A stretch of 64,000 bases of DNA, from NCBI RefSeq assembly GCF_002797715.1, contig NZ_PGFF01000001.1, forward strand, positions 1,573,304 through 1,637,303. Direction: 5' to 3'. Of this stretch, positions 39,866-48,215 are shown one piece after another. How positions within the stretch are numbered: position 1 is the first letter of the stretch; every line of letters starts with the position of its first letter. The notes below the pieces were generated by a model. That model made no database searches. It saw nothing but the letters and a program-made list of their open reading frames with translations, and had not been told where the DNA came from. Made by a program: the position numbers and the translations under genes. Source of the stretch: Diaminobutyricimonas aerilata. Its GTDB lineage: Bacteria; Actinomycetota; Actinomycetes; Actinomycetales; Microbacteriaceae.

Positions 39866-40608
39866 ACCTCATCGCCGACGCGCTCGCGTGGCTGTTCTCG
39901 CCTGATCGGCTGCAGGGCGGCAACCCCATTCCGCTCAGGTTCGGGGAGCACCTGTTCTACACCTTCCTGTCGGTCATCATCGCGGCGGCGATCGCCGTGC
40001 CGCTCGGATACGTGATCGGCCACACCGGACGGGGCCGGAACATCGCCGTGGCCCTCTCGGGGGCGGCGCGCGCTCTGCCGTCCTTCGGCCTCATCCTCCT
40101 GCTCGTGCTGCTGATCGGCACGACCCGCGCACCGCTCGCGGCGGTCATCGCGTTCGTGCTGCTCGCGATCCCGTCGATCCTCGCGGGCGCCTATGCGGGC
40201 GTCGAGGCCGTCGACCGGCGCACCATCGACGCCGCCCGGGCGATGGGCATGACGGAGTGGCAGATCCTCCGCAAGGTCGAGATTCCGCTCGGGCTGCCGC
40301 TGCTCATCGGCGGTCTGAGGAGCGCCGCGCTGCAAGTCGTCGCGACAGCAACCCTCGCCGCCTACGTCGGTCTCGGTGGGCTCGGGATCTACCTGTTCCG
40401 CGGCATCAGCCTGCGCACGTACGACGAGATGCTGGGCAGCGCGTTGCTCATCGCCACCCTCGCGCTGGCCCTCGACACGGTGTTCGCCCTCACGCAGCAC
40501 CTCGTCGTGCCGCGCGGGGTGACCGCGGGCCGTGTGAAAGACGACCGTTCGACGTCATCCCGGCGTCGCGCGGGGGCGGGGACTCCCGCCGTGACAGGAA
40601 AAGGATGA
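39862..40608 (+). CDS. ABC permease, osmoprotectant type (second subunit)
   Basis: The 248-residue permease has a longer N-terminal loop before the helices. The EAA-like loop is VDRRTIDAARAMGMTEWQILRKVEIPLGLP. Together with the first permease it should form the membrane channel. It starts with ATG overlapping the previous stop (ATGA) and ends 4 bp before the binding-protein gene. Confidence 0.9.
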   Translation: MNLIADALAWLFSPDRLQGGNPIPLRFGEHLFYTFLSVIIAAAIAVPLGYVIGHTGRGRNIAVALSGAARALPSFGLILLLVLLIGTTRAPLAAVIAFVLLAIPSILAGAYAGVEAVDRRTIDAARAMGMTEWQILRKVEIPLGLPLLIGGLRSAALQVVATATLAAYVGLGGLGIYLFRGISLRTYDEMLGSALLIATLALALDTVFALTQHLVVPRGVTAGRVKDDRSTSSRRRAGAGTPAVTGKG

Positions 40609-40612
40609 ATCA

Positions 40613-41530
40613 GTGAACACAGCAAGGAACAAGGGCCGGCTCGCCTTCGGTGCAGTCGTGGTCGGGGCGGCATTGGCCCTGGCAGGGTGTGCATCGGGTG
40701 ACCCTCTGGCCCCGGACACCGGATCGGGCGGCGCGGGCAACGACGAGACCATCGTCGTCGGCTCGCAGGCCTACTACTCGAACGAGATCATCGCCGAGAT
40801 CTACGCCCAGGCGCTCGAGAACGCCGGCCTCGAGGTGGAACGTCAGTTCAACATCGGACAGCGCGACGCCTACATCCCCTCGCTCGAGAGCGGCGAGGTC
40901 GACCTGTTCCCCGAATACACGGGGAACCTCCTGCAGTTCTACGACCCCGAGGCGACGGCCACGACGCCCGACGAGGTGTACTCCGCCCTGACCGAGGCTC
41001 TTCCCGAGGGACTCACGGCGCTCGAGCAGAGCGCGGCGACCGACCAGGACTCCTACAACGTGACCGCGGCGTTCGCCGAGGCGAACGGCGTCTCCAGCAT
41101 CGCTGACCTCGCCGGCATCCCCGACCTGACCCTCGGCGGGAACGCCGAGCTCGAGGAGCGCCCGTACGGGCCCGCCGGCCTCCAGAGCGTCTACGGCGTC
41201 ACGGTCGGCTTCAACGCCACCGGTGACACGACCGTCGACGCCCTCGTCGAGGGCCAGATCGACATCGCCAACGTCTACAGCGCCGACCCCCGCATCCAGA
41301 CCGAGGACCTCGTGACCCTCGAGGACCCCGAGGGGCTCTTCCTCGCGTCCAACGTCGTGCCGATCGCGAACGCCGACGTGGCCGATGAGATCTCCGACGT
41401 CATCAACGCCATCAGCGAGGCGATGACCGCCGAGGACCTCGTCGACCTCAACGTCAAGAGCACCGTCGACGAGCAGTCGGCCGACGACATCGCGACCGAG
41501 TGGCTCACCGACAAGGGCCTGCTCGACTGA
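40613..41530 (+). CDS. Osmoprotectant-type substrate-binding lipoprotein
   Basis: The 305-residue protein has a signal peptide with lipobox LALAGC (lipidated Cys26). The mature part matches the OpuAC-like quaternary-amine-binding fold: VGSQAYYSNEIIAEIYAQ near 50 and a VDLFPEYTGNLLQFY motif near 100. Its likely ligands are choline, glycine betaine or similar. The GTG at 40613 begins 4 bp after the second permease. A strong hairpin follows the stop. Confidence 0.9.
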   Translation: MNTARNKGRLAFGAVVVGAALALAGCASGDPLAPDTGSGGAGNDETIVVGSQAYYSNEIIAEIYAQALENAGLEVERQFNIGQRDAYIPSLESGEVDLFPEYTGNLLQFYDPEATATTPDEVYSALTEALPEGLTALEQSAATDQDSYNVTAAFAEANGVSSIADLAGIPDLTLGGNAELEERPYGPAGLQSVYGVTVGFNATGDTTVDALVEGQIDIANVYSADPRIQTEDLVTLEDPEGLFLASNVVPIANADVADEISDVINAISEAMTAEDLVDLNVKSTVDEQSADDIATEWLTDKGLLD

Positions 41531-41548
41531 GCGGACCCATCGAACAGA

Positions 41549-41578
41549 GCGGGGCGGATGCGCGAGCGTCCGCCCCGC
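41549..41578 (+). terminator. Terminator after the osmoprotectant ABC operon
   Basis: GCGGGGCGGA/TCCGCCCCGC form a perfect 10-bp stem (41549-41558 and 41569-41578) with a 10-nt loop. It lies 19 bp after the last gene of the operon and just before the end of the convergent DedA gene. Confidence 0.8.
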
Positions 41579-41596
41579 GACTCGTTACGGCGGCCC

Positions 41597-42298
41597 TCAG
41601 CTGCGGCGGATATCGTCGCGCGTGTCGGGATCGCCGTCGCCCGCGCGGGCCATGTGGCGCTCGTTGAGCCGGTGGAGGGCGAGCTTCACGAGCCAGGCGA
41701 CCAGCAGGAAGCCGAGGATGATCGCCACGAACACATAGCCCGCGTAGTGCAGCTGATCGGCGATGAGGGTGCGTGTCACGCCGCCCGCCGTCGCCCCGAC
41801 CGTCACGTAGGCCGTTGCCCAGATGGCGCACGCGGGCGCGGTCCACGCGATGAACCGGCGGTACGGCATGCCGCTCATCCCCACGGTGAGCGGCACGAGC
41901 GAGTGCAGCACCGGCAGGAACCGCGAGACGAAGATCGCGATGCCGCCGCGGCGGTCGAGGAAGTTCTCGGCTCGCACCCAGTTGTGTTCGCCGATGCGGC
42001 GCCCGATGCGCGACGACCGGATGCGGGGTCCGAACCACCGTCCGAGCGCGAATCCGATGCTCTCGCCGGCGAGGGCACCGGCGATCACGACCAGGATGAG
42101 TGCGAGGTACTGCACCGGGTTGTCGAACGGGTTGGGCGTCGCGAGACTCGCGACGATGACGACCGAGTCACCCGGCACGACGAGCCCGATGAGCACGCTC
42201 GTCTCGAGCAGGATGGCGAGGCCGGCGAGGGCGATCCGCAGCACCGGATCGACGCTGTCCACGACCCCGAGGATCCAGCTCAGGATGTCGTTGACCAC
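41597..42298 (-). CDS. DedA family membrane protein
   Basis: The 233-residue protein has the SNARE-assoc/VTT fold of DedA proteins, which move lipids such as undecaprenyl phosphate across the membrane in some members. Key motifs are present: VPGDSVVIVAS, GESIGFALGRWFGP and FVSRFLPVLHSLVPLTVGMSGM. A TAGGGT -10 (complement of 42306-42311) overlaps the pabC stop codon and ends 7 nt before the GTG at 42298. Confidence 0.9.
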   Translation of the reverse strand: MVNDILSWILGVVDSVDPVLRIALAGLAILLETSVLIGLVVPGDSVVIVASLATPNPFDNPVQYLALILVVIAGALAGESIGFALGRWFGPRIRSSRIGRRIGEHNWVRAENFLDRRGGIAIFVSRFLPVLHSLVPLTVGMSGMPYRRFIAWTAPACAIWATAYVTVGATAGGVTRTLIADQLHYAGYVFVAIILGFLLVAWLVKLALHRLNERHMARAGDGDPDTRDDIRRS

Positions 42299-42308
42299 GG
42301 CTCACACC

Positions 42309-43073
42309 CTACTTGCGGAGCGCTTCCAGGCGCGCGTTCCAGGCGTTGAGACGCCCGGGTTCGGCCGCGAGTTGCGGCCCATCGAGCCATGCCGTCGCGA
42401 GCCGGGCACCGTGCAGCGCGCTCAGGGCCCACACCTCGAGGCCGTCGAGCTCGTCGGGGGTGACGAGTTCCTCGCGCACCTCGATGCGCAACGCGGTCGC
42501 GATGGTGCGCAGCACGCGTTCGGTGACGCTGTCGACTCGGTCCAATCCGGCGTGGACGACACACAGGGCGCTGCCACGCCACCAGACGATCGAGCTGTAG
42601 GCGCCTTCCACGACGAACCGTTCGGGTGAGAGCAACACGGCCTCGCCCGCCCCGCGCGCCTGCACGGCCGCGCGCGCCCGGCCGAGGGCGGCGAGATCCG
42701 GCCCTTTCACGCGGGGTCGTCTGCGCGGGTCGGCGCCGTCGTGCGTCGCGAGCACCACGGAGTTCGAGCGTTCAGGCGCCGGTCGGAGCCACGCGGCGAA
42801 GCCGATCGTTCCGCGGCGACGTCGCGCCTCGATACGGGGGAACCAGTCGCCCCGTTCCGGCACGGACGCGACCACGGCATCCCACACCCGGGCGGCCTCC
42901 GCGCGCTCGGTGGCGGGCGTACCGTCGAGGAAGCGGCGCCGGTGCAGGTCGATCGCGAGGGTGCGCCCGTCACGCACGATCCAGGAGTCCGCGACGAGCG
43001 TCTCCGCCTCCTCGGTGTCGCACGTGTCGTCGGGCACCAGGGCTCCGTCGATCCATCGCAGGGGCGCGCTCAT
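42309..43073 (-). CDS. pabC: Aminodeoxychorismate lyase (class IV aminotransferase)
   Basis: The 254-residue PLP enzyme should release pyruvate from aminodeoxychorismate to give p-aminobenzoate for folate. The class IV fold is visible: HRRRFL near the start, the PLP lysine in RVKGPDL (near residue 122), and the conserved Glu-x-x-x-S/T segment VVEGAYSSIVWW. It is divergent from pabB with only 11 bp between start codons, and neither gene has a ribosome site. Assignment rests on family plus context. Confidence 0.85.
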   Translation of the reverse strand: MSAPLRWIDGALVPDDTCDTEEAETLVADSWIVRDGRTLAIDLHRRRFLDGTPATERAEAARVWDAVVASVPERGDWFPRIEARRRRGTIGFAAWLRPAPERSNSVVLATHDGADPRRRPRVKGPDLAALGRARAAVQARGAGEAVLLSPERFVVEGAYSSIVWWRGSALCVVHAGLDRVDSVTERVLRTIATALRIEVREELVTPDELDGLEVWALSALHGARLATAWLDGPQLAAEPGRLNAWNARLEALRK

Positions 43074-43087
43074 AGACTCAGGCTATG
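43071..43087. promoter_or_regulatory. Nested divergent leaderless promoters of pabC and pabB
   Basis: The 17-bp sequence CATAGACTCAGGCTATG contains both start codons and both -10 elements. Rightward TAGACT (43073-43078) ends 6 nt before the pabB ATG (43085). Leftward TAGCCT (complement of 43080-43085) ends 6 nt before the pabC ATG (43073). Each -10 overlaps the first base of the other gene's start codon. Confidence 0.65.
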
Positions 43088-44368
43088 CGGGTCCTCAGGC
43101 ATCCGGTCGCCTGGGTCGACCCCGCGGCGGCCTACGCGGCGCTCCACCGCGACGACCCGCACTCCTTCTGGCTCGACACCGCCGCCCCTCGACCCGGCGA
43201 GCCGGGCCGCACGTTCCTCGGCGGCGGCACGCCGGTCGTCGGCCCCGACCCGCTCTCGGTCCTCGAGCGCGCTCCCGGCGCCGAGGTACTCGGATGGGTC
43301 GGCTGGCTCGGCTACGGATACGCCCGCGGCACGCTCGAACTGCCCGCACTGTCGGAGTCCGACCTGCCGGACGCGGGACTGCTCGAGGTCTCCCGGCTCA
43401 TCCGCTTCGACCACGCGACGAGGACGGTGGAGCTCATCGTCGCCGGCGACGCGTGGACGCCCGAGGCCCTGCGCTGGCGCGACGAGACGGTCACGGCACT
43501 GCGGAACGCGGCCCCCGTCGCACCCCGCGCCGCACCGACCCTTCGGCCGGCGCACTGGCGCACCGACGACGAGTCGTATCTCGCCGCCATCGGGGAGTGC
43601 CTCGCCGCCATCCGGCGCGGCGACGCGTACCAGCTCTGCCTCACGGATGAGGCGCGCGTCGCCACCGACGAGCATCCCCTCGACCTGTACGTGCGGCTGC
43701 GCGAGCGCAGCCCCAGCCACCGCGCGGCCCTCCTGCGCACCGGGGACGTCGCCCTCCTGAGCGCCTCCCCGGAGCGGTTCCTCAGCATCGGAGCCGATGG
43801 CCGCGTGTCGACGAGCCCGATCAAGGGAACCCGACGCCGGGATCCGCGTGCCGACGTCGACGACCGGTTGCGGCACGAACTGCTCGCGAGCGACAAGGAA
43901 CGCGCGGAGAACCTCATGATCGTCGACCTCATGCGCAACGACCTCGCGCGGGTGTGCGAGGTCGGCTCCGTCGCGGTCGAGTCGCTGTTCGACGTCGAGA
44001 GCTACCCGCAGGTGCATCAGCTCGTCAGCACCGTCACCGGACGGCTCGCGTCCGGACGCACGACCGTGGATGCCGTGCGCGCGGTGTTCCCCGCCGGATC
44101 GATGACGGGCGCCCCGAAGCGTCGCGCTGTCGAACTGCTCGATGCGCTCGAACGGCGGCCCCGCGGGCCGTATGCGGGCGCGTTCGGGTTCCTCCGCGCC
44201 GACGGACCCGCCGAGCTCGCCATGACCATCCGCACCATCGTGCTCGCCGACGGTGTGGCGCGGGTGGGTTCCGGCGGCGGCATCACCGCCCCGTCGGACC
44301 CCCTCGAGGAGCTCGAGGAGAAGAAGCTCAAGGCCCGCGTGCTGCTCGAGGTGCTCGGCAGCCGCTGA
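43085..44368 (+). CDS. pabB: Aminodeoxychorismate synthase component I
   Basis: The 427-residue chorismate-binding enzyme makes aminodeoxychorismate. The diagnostic TSPIKGTRRR motif has Lys where anthranilate synthase has Ala, which supports PabB rather than TrpE. Further motifs are FPAGSMTGAPKRRAVELLD, GPYAGAFGF and GSGGGITAPSDP. It is divergent from pabC, so the pair makes p-aminobenzoate. The glutamine amidotransferase partner (PabA) is not in this window. Confidence 0.92.
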   Translation: MRVLRHPVAWVDPAAAYAALHRDDPHSFWLDTAAPRPGEPGRTFLGGGTPVVGPDPLSVLERAPGAEVLGWVGWLGYGYARGTLELPALSESDLPDAGLLEVSRLIRFDHATRTVELIVAGDAWTPEALRWRDETVTALRNAAPVAPRAAPTLRPAHWRTDDESYLAAIGECLAAIRRGDAYQLCLTDEARVATDEHPLDLYVRLRERSPSHRAALLRTGDVALLSASPERFLSIGADGRVSTSPIKGTRRRDPRADVDDRLRHELLASDKERAENLMIVDLMRNDLARVCEVGSVAVESLFDVESYPQVHQLVSTVTGRLASGRTTVDAVRAVFPAGSMTGAPKRRAVELLDALERRPRGPYAGAFGFLRADGPAELAMTIRTIVLADGVARVGSGGGITAPSDPLEELEEKKLKARVLLEVLGSR

Positions 44369-44378
44369 GCCGCGTCGG

Positions 44379-44816
44379 TCAGACCGAGTCCTGCCGCTCG
44401 AGCAGCTCACGGAGCTCCGCGAGTTCCGTCTCCCACCCCTCCGAGTCGCCCTCGAACTGCGCCCGGGCGCCGTCGCCATACACCTCGAACCCGCGCTCCA
44501 TCACGGTGACGCGGGTCCCCAGCGGCGCCTCCTCGAGCGTGAAGGTGACCTCGGTCGAGTTGTCGTCGGTCACCTCGACGTCGGAATCCTTCGTCCACCG
44601 GTAGGTCACCGAGTCCGGTTCGGAGACCGCGACGACGAGCATCCCGAACACTCCGTGCTCATTCCAGATCAACCGCCCGCGGGCGCCTGGACGGAGCTCG
44701 AACTCGGCCCCGTCGCCGAACCACTGCGACAGCAGGCTCGGATCCGTGAGCGTCTGCCAGACGCGTCCGCGTTCGGCCTCGATGTCGATGCTGCGAGTGA
44801 TGACCAGGTCGTCCAC
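44379..44816 (-). CDS. SRPBCC (AHSA1-like) domain protein
   Basis: The 145-residue protein has the START/Bet v1-like fold of the AHSA1 group: an N-terminal [31 protein letters not shown], a central beta-sheet and a C-terminal helix. It probably binds a hydrophobic ligand or a protein partner; function unknown. GTG 44816 is preferred over an upstream ATG because GGAGGA sits 6 nt before it. It converges on pabB, 10 bp away. Confidence 0.82.
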   Translation of the reverse strand: MDDLVITRSIDIEAERGRVWQTLTDPSLLSQWFGDGAEFELRPGARGRLIWNEHGVFGMLVVAVSEPDSVTYRWTKDSDVEVTDDNSTEVTFTLEEAPLGTRVTVMERGFEVYGDGARAQFEGDSEGWETELAELRELLERQDSV

Positions 44817-44977
44817 GTCCGCTCCTCCCGAGTCTGCAACCCCAGCATTGCAGTTGGATGTCCTCCGGCGCAAGGGCGGAACATCCGGGGCACCCCGAGG
44901 GTTGGCTACTCTGGACCCGGGCCCCGAGCGTGGCGATCGCCGGCCGGGAGCCCGACCCCGAAGCGAATGAGAGTTCC

Positions 44978-47542
44978 GTGACCGAGCACGACCACGACCA
45001 CGCCGACGACGTGTACGACCCCGCCCGCCTGCAGGACAAGTGGCTCCCCGTGTGGGACGAGCTCCAGCCGTTCCGCACGAGCGACCCCGGAGACAAGCGC
45101 CCGCGCAAGTATGTGCTCGACATGTTCCCGTACCCGTCTGGCGACCTGCACATGGGCCACGCCGAGGCGTACGCGCTCGGCGACGTCATCGCCCGGTACT
45201 GGCGTCAGCAGGGCTTCAACGTGCTCCACCCCATCGGCTGGGACTCCTTCGGCCTGCCCGCCGAGAACGCGGCGATCAAGCGCGGGCTCGACACCCGCGA
45301 GTGGACCGACGCGAACATCGCCCAGCAGCGCGCCTCGATGCGCCGCTACGCCGCATCCTTCGACTGGGATCGCGTGCTGCACACGAGCGACCCCAACTAC
45401 TACAAGTGGAACCAGTGGCTGTTCCTCAAGATGTACGAGAAGGGCCTCGCGTACCGCAAGGCGAGTTGGGTGAACTGGTGTCCCTTCGACCAGACCGTGC
45501 TCGCGAACGAGCAGGTCATCGACGGACGCTGCGAGCGGTGCGACAACCTCGTCACCAAGAAGCAGCTGACGCAGTGGTACTTCAAGATCACCGACTACGC
45601 GGATCGGCTGCTCGATGACCTGAAGCAGCTCGAGGGCAGCTGGCCGTCGAAGGTCATCGCGATGCAGCGCAACTGGATCGGCCGTTCGACCGGCGCCGAG
45701 GTCGACTTCGAGGTCGAGGGTCGCGACGAGAAGCTGACCGTCTTCACGACCCGCCCGGACACCCTGTACGGCGTGACCTTCATGGTCGTCGCCCCGGACT
45801 CCGACCTCGCCGCCGAGCTCGTCGCGGATGCCGACGACGAGGTGAAGGCCGCGTTCGAGCAGTACCTCGACACCGTCAAGCGCACGAGCGAGATCGACCG
45901 GCAGGACGCGTCGCGCCCGAAGACCGGGGTACCCCTCGGCCGTCACGCCATCAACCCGCTGACGGGCGAGCGGCTGCCCATCTGGGCGGCGGACTACGTG
46001 CTCGCCGACTACGGACACGGCGCCGTCATGGCTGTGCCGGCGCACGACCAGCGCGACCTCGACTTCGCGCGCCGGTTCGACCTGCCCGTGCGGGTGGTCG
46101 TCGACACGACCGCGCCGGTGACCGGGGCGATCCCGGTGATCGAGACGGATGCGGACGGCGTCCCGGTGCTGCCCGACCTGCCCTCGATCGACCCCGCCGT
46201 GACCGGCGAGGCGCTCAGTGGCGACGGACGGATCATGAACTCCGGTCCGCTCGACGGGCTGAGCAAGTCGCACGCGATCAAGCGCGTCATCGAGCTGCTC
46301 GAATCGCGCGGGGTCGGGCGGGCCGCGAAGACCTACCGGTTGCGCGACTGGCTCATCTCGCGTCAGCGGTACTGGGGCACCCCCATCCCGATCATCCACG
46401 CCCAGGACGGCTCCCTCGTGCCCGTGCCGGAGGACCAGCTGCCGGTCGAGCTGCCGCCGACCGCGGGTCTCGACCTCACCCCGAAGGGCTCGTCGCCGCT
46501 CGGTGCCGCGAAGGAGTGGGTCGAGACCACGAACCCGCTCGACGGCACGCCGGCGCTGCGCGACGCGGACACGATGGACACCTTCGTCGACAGCTCCTGG
46601 TATTTCCTGCGGTTCCTCTCGCCGAACGACGACACCCAGGCGTTCGATCCGCGCGAGGCGGACAAGTGGGCCCCCGTCGACCAGTACGTCGGCGGTGTGA
46701 CGCACGCCATCCTGCACCTGCTCTACGCCCGCTTCATCACCAAGGTGCTGTTCGACCTCGGCTACGTGAGCTTCACCGAACCGTTCAGCGCCCTGCTCAA
46801 CCAGGGCATGGTGCAGATGAACGGCTCCGCGATGAGCAAGAGCCGCGGCAACCTCGTGCGGCTCTCCGACCAGCTCGACGAGCACGGCGTCGACGCGGTG
46901 CGGCTCACGATGGCGTTCGCGGGGCCTCCCGAGGACGACATCGACTGGGCCGACGTGTCGCCGGCCGGGTCGGCGAAGTTCCTGGCGCGCGCCTGGCGGC
47001 TCGCCCGCGACGTGACGAGCGACCCGTCGATCGAATGGCGCACGGGGGACGTGGCTCTGCGGCGTCAGACCCACCGGTTCCTCGCCGAAGCCCCGGGCCT
47101 GGTCGAGGCGTTCAAGTTCAACGTCGTCGTCGCGCGGCTGATGGAGCTCGTCAACGCCACGCGCAAGGTCATCGACTCGGGCGCCGGGGGCGGCGACGCC
47201 GCCGTGCGCGAGGCCACCGAGGTCATCGCCGTGGCGCTGAGCCTGTTCGCGCCGTACACCGCCGAGGACATGTGGCAGCGGCTGGGATACCAGCCGACCG
47301 TCTCGCTCGTGCACTGGCGCAAGCCCGACCCGACCCTCCTCGTCGAGGAGTCGGTGACGGCGATCGTGCAGGTCGACGGCAAGGTGCGCGACCGGCTCGA
47401 GGTGTCGCCGAAGATCTCCGCCGAGGAGCTCGAGGCCCTCGCGAAGGCGTCGGCCCCCGTGCAGCGGGCGCTCGGCGACCGCACCGTGGTGAACGTCATC
47501 GTGCGCGCGCCGCGACTGGTCAACATCGCCACGCGCGGCTGA
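44978..47542 (+). CDS. leuS: Leucyl-tRNA synthetase
   Basis: The 854-residue class I synthetase charges tRNA-Leu. The HIGH motif is HMGH near residue 58, and the KMSKS equivalent is MSKS near 618. The editing domain with [12 protein letters not shown] lies between, and the tRNA-binding C-terminal domain follows. GTG 44978 is used because in-frame sequence upstream is not conserved-like; the earlier ATG at 44968 leads to a stop. No T-box is visible. A TACTCT -10 is at about 44907, giving a leader near 60 nt. Confidence 0.97.
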   Translation: MTEHDHDHADDVYDPARLQDKWLPVWDELQPFRTSDPGDKRPRKYVLDMFPYPSGDLHMGHAEAYALGDVIARYWRQQGFNVLHPIGWDSFGLPAENAAIKRGLDTREWTDANIAQQRASMRRYAASFDWDRVLHTSDPNYYKWNQWLFLKMYEKGLAYRKASWVNWCPFDQTVLANEQVIDGRCERCDNLVTKKQLTQWYFKITDYADRLLDDLKQLEGSWPSKVIAMQRNWIGRSTGAEVDFEVEGRDEKLTVFTTRPDTLYGVTFMVVAPDSDLAAELVADADDEVKAAFEQYLDTVKRTSEIDRQDASRPKTGVPLGRHAINPLTGERLPIWAADYVLADYGHGAVMAVPAHDQRDLDFARRFDLPVRVVVDTTAPVTGAIPVIETDADGVPVLPDLPSIDPAVTGEALSGDGRIMNSGPLDGLSKSHAIKRVIELLESRGVGRAAKTYRLRDWLISRQRYWGTPIPIIHAQDGSLVPVPEDQLPVELPPTAGLDLTPKGSSPLGAAKEWVETTNPLDGTPALRDADTMDTFVDSSWYFLRFLSPNDDTQAFDPREADKWAPVDQYVGGVTHAILHLLYARFITKVLFDLGYVSFTEPFSALLNQGMVQMNGSAMSKSRGNLVRLSDQLDEHGVDAVRLTMAFAGPPEDDIDWADVSPAGSAKFLARAWRLARDVTSDPSIEWRTGDVALRRQTHRFLAEAPGLVEAFKFNVVVARLMELVNATRKVIDSGAGGGDAAVREATEVIAVALSLFAPYTAEDMWQRLGYQPTVSLVHWRKPDPTLLVEESVTAIVQVDGKVRDRLEVSPKISAEELEALAKASAPVQRALGDRTVVNVIVRAPRLVNIATRG

Positions 47543-47560
47543 CCCCTCCACAACCGCATC

Positions 47561-47589
47561 CGGGCCGCCCGTCGTCGACGGGCGGCCCG
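47561..47589 (+). terminator. Terminator after leuS
   Basis: CGGGCCGCCCGTC/GACGGGCGGCCCG (47561-47573 and 47577-47589) forms a perfect 13-bp stem. It ends directly before the comEA promoter. Confidence 0.8.
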
Positions 47590-47591
47590 CC

Positions 47592-47597
47592 TAGCGT
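47592..47597 (+). promoter_or_regulatory. Leaderless promoter -10 of comEA
   Basis: TAGCGT (47592-47597) ends 6 nt before the comEA GTG at 47604 and follows the leuS terminator directly. No ribosome binding site is seen. Confidence 0.5.
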
Positions 47598-47603
47598 CGC
47601 GGT

Positions 47604-48215
47604 GTGACGGATCCCGACCGCGACCGGTTGCCGCGCGTGCGCGCGGGAGTCGGCGCGGTCATCGTCATCGGCCTGCTCGGCCTCGGCGTCGCCGTCCTGC
47701 TGTCGCTGCTCGCCCCCGGTGGGCGCAGCGAGGTGCTCGCACCGGATGCGGGTGCGCCGACGTCCGCGACGAATCCGGCGACGGGCTCGGACGGCGCGGC
47801 CGTCGTCTTCGTCCACATCCTCGGGGCGGTCAACCGCCCCGGGCTCTACGAGCTGCGCGAGGGCGACCGCGCCGTCGACGCCGTCGCCGCGGCCGGCGGA
47901 TTCACGCCGGACGCCGACCAGGCCGCCCTGAACCTCGCCCGGCTCGTCGCCGACGGCGAACAACTCGTGATCCCCGTGGCGGGCGCCGCGCCTCCCGCCG
48001 GGGCACCCCCGCCGGTCGCGGACGACCGGGTGAACCTGAACACCGCCGACGTCGCGGCGCTCGAGACCCTGCCCCGGGTCGGGCCCGAGCTCGCGCAGCG
48101 GATCGTCGACTGGCGCGACGCGAACGGGCCGTTCCGCTCCGTCGACGACCTCGGCCAGGTGAGCGGCATCGGAGACAAGACCCTCGATGGCCTGCGCGAT
48201 CGGGTGACCGTGTGA
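47604..48215 (+). CDS. comEA: ComEA-like DNA-binding competence protein
   Basis: The 203-residue protein has one N-terminal membrane helix (about 15-37), a low-complexity linker, an SLBB domain (FVHILGAVNRPGLYELREGDR, near 70-120) and a C-terminal helix-hairpin-helix pair (RVNLNTADVAALETLPRVGPELAQRIVDWR) for double-stranded DNA. It sits outside the membrane and hands DNA to ComEC. The stop overlaps comEC (GTGA). Confidence 0.93.
   Translation: MTDPDRDRLPRVRAGVGAVIVIGLLGLGVAVLLSLLAPGGRSEVLAPDAGAPTSATNPATGSDGAAVVFVHILGAVNRPGLYELREGDRAVDAVAAAGGFTPDADQAALNLARLVADGEQLVIPVAGAAPPAGAPPPVADDRVNLNTADVAALETLPRVGPELAQRIVDWRDANGPFRSVDDLGQVSGIGDKTLDGLRDRVTV

Noticed and set aside
40613-41530. Reading the ABC importer as an amino-acid or metal transporter
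   Set aside because: The gene order and the binding-protein motifs (VGSQ start, PEYTG) match the quaternary-amine/osmoprotectant family.
44906-47551. 881-codon minus-strand frame opposite leuS
   Set aside because: It mirrors leuS codons; leuS motifs are complete and this frame is low complexity.
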